Part shown: positions 6,501 through 7,695 of the stretch, one piece after another
Position numbering within the stretch: position 1 is the first letter of the stretch
Layout of the letters: each line of letters opens with the position of its first letter
From: FEN-680 sp036781505
GTDB lineage: Bacteria > Actinomycetota > Geothermincolia > Fen-727 > Anoxymicrobiaceae
NCBI GenBank assembly: GCA_036781505.1
Contig: DAIQAV010000119.1
Coordinates: forward strand, 1-7,695
DNA length: 7,695 nt
Direction: 5' to 3'
Translations under genes and position numbers: made by a program
Notes under the pieces: model-generated
Databases searched by the model: none
Told to the model about the DNA's origin: nothing
The model's input: only the letters and a program-made list of their open reading frames with translations

Positions 6501-6536
6501 GGTTAATATATAACCACATTATGGTTATATTGTCCA
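6501..6536 (-). promoter_or_regulatory. Promoter/operator of the ATPase with 23-bp palindrome
   Basis: ATATAACCA (6508-6516) and TGGTTATAT (6522-6530) are perfect 9-bp inverted arms around CATTA. A third half-site TGGTTA at 6500-6505 overlaps the ATPase start codon and pairs with TAACCA 6511-6516 (5-nt spacer). Only 7 of the 31 bases at 6501-6531 are G or C. On the minus strand TGGACA (6536-6531) and TATATT (6512-6507) sit 18 bp apart, a plausible -35/-10 pair ending 6 bp before the ATG. Binding here would block both transcription and a leaderless start, so autoregulation or a dedicated repressor is inferred. Confidence 0.55.
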
Positions 6537-6550
6537 ACTTGAAAATATCG

Positions 6551-6793
6551 TTACCCCAGTCCCTTCATCCCCTCGGTGATGCCGTTGGCGGCCGGCAGCA
6601 GGTCCTCGCGGGTGTGCACGTGGTTCGCCAGCCCGATGCGGTAAGCCTCATCGGCCGGGACCCTCACCCCGGTCATGCACATCTCGGCCGCTTTGCCCCA
6701 GCCCACGATCTTGGGCAGGAAGAACGACGAGCTCAGGTCGGCCCCGCCGGTGCCGATGTTGATGTACTGGGCGCAGAAGAACATGTTGAAACC
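6551..6793 (-). pseudogene. Crotonase relic B (3' half with internal deletion)
   Basis: The minus strand reads FNMFFCAQYINIGTGGADLSS, then SFFLPKIVGWGKAAEMCMTG and VRVPADEAYRIGLANHVHT, and finally LLPAANGITEGMKGLG, ending in TAA. This is the C-terminal half of an enoyl-CoA hydratase/isomerase: GGADxxSS, LPxxVGxGxAxEMxxTG and DADEAYRIGLxN patterns. Compared with the copy at 7378-7695, 47 codons are missing between LLPAA and ITEG, exactly 141 bp and in frame. The boundary falls in TTGGC, which is present at both ends of the missing piece. Bases 6585-6727 are identical to 7553-7695. Upstream of 6793 the crotonase homology stops, so the N-terminal half and the acyl-CoA-binding region are gone. 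The frame stays open to 6922 only by chance read-through. Confidence 0.8.
6585..6727. repeat. 143-bp exact direct repeat, copy 1
   Basis: This is identical base for base to 7553-7695 and in the same orientation. It lies within crotonase relic B. The true length is unknown because the second copy runs off the window. Confidence 0.9.
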
Positions 6794-6956
6794 CGGTTGC
6801 TGTTCCTTGTTCTTACCAAAGCCTATAACGTTGTGGCTGCCGTTCAATGGTGGTCGCCCATCGCCATTATCGCCTTCCCGATGCTTTCTGGTTTTCGGAT
6901 GCAGGAAAGCGTCGCCGAACAACCAACAAGAACTTCAGGCATAAGGGACGATCTTA
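6794..6956. other. Unassigned stretch between crotonase relic B and the flavoprotein
   Basis: About 160 bp with visibly more A/T than its flanks. All reading frames give short, unrecognised peptides with no family motif. There is no clear -10, terminator or RNA gene. AAGGGA at 6943-6948 may serve as the ribosome binding site of the next gene. It could be a remnant of inserted DNA. Confidence 0.5.
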
Positions 6957-7373
6957 GTGATGGAAGCGAGCGAACACGTATTAGATCTTGTCAACAACAG
7001 GGCAGAAACGCGCGGATTTCTGGCCACCGCGGACACTTACGGTAAGTGTGATGCGGCATGCTTCAGCTCGCTGAGGCTTGCCGATCGCAGCACGATGACC
7101 GTGACCATGAGCCCGAACCGCTCCCTCTCGAACTTGAAAGCCAACCCCAACGCGGCATTCGTCGTGACGAGAGGGAACAGTATCGAGGACGTAGACGGCT
7201 GCCGCGTTTACCTCCTGGTGAGAGAGATTATCGAGAGCGGTCCTGCGCTCGAGGAAGCTCGCCAGGCGGCTGCGGAGCAGATGGGAGAAGAGGCCGCGAA
7301 GCATATCAAGGCCGTTGTCACGTTCGACATAACCGAGACCCGGCCCATTATCGACATGGGGCAGAGCGCATAG
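6957..7373 (+). CDS. Pyridoxamine 5'-phosphate oxidase-like flavoprotein
   Basis: A 138-aa single-domain protein of the FMN-binding split-barrel (PNPOx-like) family. It has TRGFLATAD at residues 18-26, SSLRLADRSTMTVTM at 37-51 and the typical RSLSNLKANPNAAFVV at 55-70. It then has a strand pair (GCRVYLLVREIIESG), a helix rich in Ala/Glu and a closing strand (VVTFDITETRPI). The fold binds FMN or, in Actinomycetota, sometimes F420 or haem. The compact length and lack of the PdxH C-terminal dimer motif argue against true pyridoxine-phosphate oxidase. GTG 6957 is preferred over ATG 6960 because AAGGGA (6943-6948) then has 8-nt spacing; the two differ by one residue. The gene faces the next crotonase tail to tail with 4 bp between the stops. 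It appears intact, with a cofactor-dependent redox role of unknown substrate. Confidence 0.8.
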   Translation: MMEASEHVLDLVNNRAETRGFLATADTYGKCDAACFSSLRLADRSTMTVTMSPNRSLSNLKANPNAAFVVTRGNSIEDVDGCRVYLLVREIIESGPALEEARQAAAEQMGEEAAKHIKAVVTFDITETRPIIDMGQSA

Positions 7374-7377
7374 CGTT

Positions 7378-7695
7378 TCAGCCCAGCCCCTTCATCCCCT
7401 CGGTTATCGCGTTGGCAATGATGAGGGACTGGTTGCGGTCCTCCATGCGGTTGGCGTCCTCCAGGGACGAGCCGTTGAGCGCGGCGTTGAACGCGTCCTT
7501 GGTCAGGCGCAGCCCCAGGTCGTTCTTGGAGCACATGACGGCGGCCATGGCCTTGGCGGCCGGCAGCAGGTCCTCGCGGGTGTGCACGTGGTTCGCCAGC
7601 CCGATGCGGTAAGCCTCATCGGCCGGGACCCTCACCCCGGTCATGCACATCTCGGCCGCTTTGCCCCAGCCCACGATCTTGGGCAGGAAGAACGA
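7378..7695 (-). CDS. Enoyl-CoA hydratase/isomerase (crotonase), C-terminal part
   Basis: The final 105 residues of a crotonase whose 5' part lies beyond the right edge. The minus strand reads FFLPKIVGWGKAAEMCMTG, VRVPADEAYRIGLANHVHT, AVMCSKNDLGLRLTKDAFN and LEDANRMEDRNQSLI, ending GMKGLG before TGA. The LPxxVGxGxAxEMxxTG helix, the ADEAYRIGLxN segment and the C-terminal MEDRNQ trimerisation helix are characteristic of the enoyl-CoA hydratase branch, which hydrates trans-2-enoyl-CoA in fatty acid beta-oxidation or related acyl-CoA metabolism. The acyl-CoA oxyanion-hole and catalytic Glu positions are mostly outside the window, so the exact activity cannot be decided. It is undamaged as far as visible and is likely the functional parent, or a close sister, of the two relics to its left. 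Confidence 0.88.
   Translation of the reverse strand, partial: SFFLPKIVGWGKAAEMCMTGVRVPADEAYRIGLANHVHTREDLLPAAKAMAAVMCSKNDLGLRLTKDAFNAALNGSSLEDANRMEDRNQSLIIANAITEGMKGLG
7553..7695. repeat. 143-bp exact direct repeat, copy 2 (continues off window)
   Basis: Identical to 6585-6727. It lies inside the crotonase C-terminal coding region and is cut by the window edge. Confidence 0.9.

Noticed and set aside
5142..6793. ATPase as a transposon inserted into a single crotonase gene
   Set aside because: The two flanking pieces contain the same crotonase segment (FNMFFCAQY) rather than adjoining segments. No terminal inverted repeats, transposase or target-site duplication is visible.
6551..6922. 123-aa minus-strand protein as a functional gene
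   Set aside because: Only the part up to 6793 is crotonase, and it lacks the N-terminal half and 47 internal codons. The first 40 or so residues are unrelated read-through.
1..7695. CRISPR array, tRNA or rRNA gene
   Set aside because: No regularly spaced repeat array and no cloverleaf or rRNA-like stretch was seen on either strand.

Overview
The window looks like part of a high-GC, probably actinobacterial (Actinomycetota-like) genome. The evidence is GC-rich third codon positions, GTG starts, Ala/Val-rich lipoprotein signal peptides, and TATAAT-like -10 boxes that twice sit so close to a start codon that a leaderless mRNA is the simplest reading. The taxonomy is inference. The last bases lie inside a sequence that is also present about 970 bp upstream, so the window edge may be an assembly break at a repeat.

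Left part (1-2560): the C-terminal end of a multi-pass transporter, probably MFS; a helical Ala/Gln-rich lipoprotein closed by a strong intrinsic terminator; then a 366-aa CrtC/AttH-type lipocalin-fold protein with the GYHDHNWG and EWWYFDA motifs.

Middle part (2560-4670): an EFR1-type flavodoxin plus 2x[4Fe-4S] ferredoxin gene with a one-base frameshift inside the first Cys cluster. A short-chain dehydrogenase overlaps its 3' end by GTGA. A small DUF4878/NTF2-like lipoprotein with its own -10 box follows.

Right part (4670-7695) is a rearranged zone. It starts with a gutted C45/acyltransferase-type hydrolase: N-terminal and C-terminal pieces are joined without the catalytic middle. Its 3' end runs into a short antisense crotonase (enoyl-CoA hydratase/isomerase) relic. 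Next is a complete minus-strand AAA ATPase of the AAA_14/DUF4143 family, with an AT-rich 9-bp-arm palindrome over its promoter and start. A second crotonase relic follows, lacking its 5' half and an internal 47 codons. Then come an unassigned stretch of about 160 bp, a small pyridoxamine-phosphate-oxidase-like flavoprotein, and the intact 3' end of a third crotonase copy running off the window.

I see no defined new multigene system. The most notable signal is the three same-strand partial crotonase copies within 2.6 kb, interleaved with the ATPase and the flavoprotein. One of them changes abruptly from 85% to 100% identity to its neighbour at a 5-bp microhomology. This marks the right half as a recombination or decay hotspot, or as an assembly problem that reads would expose.
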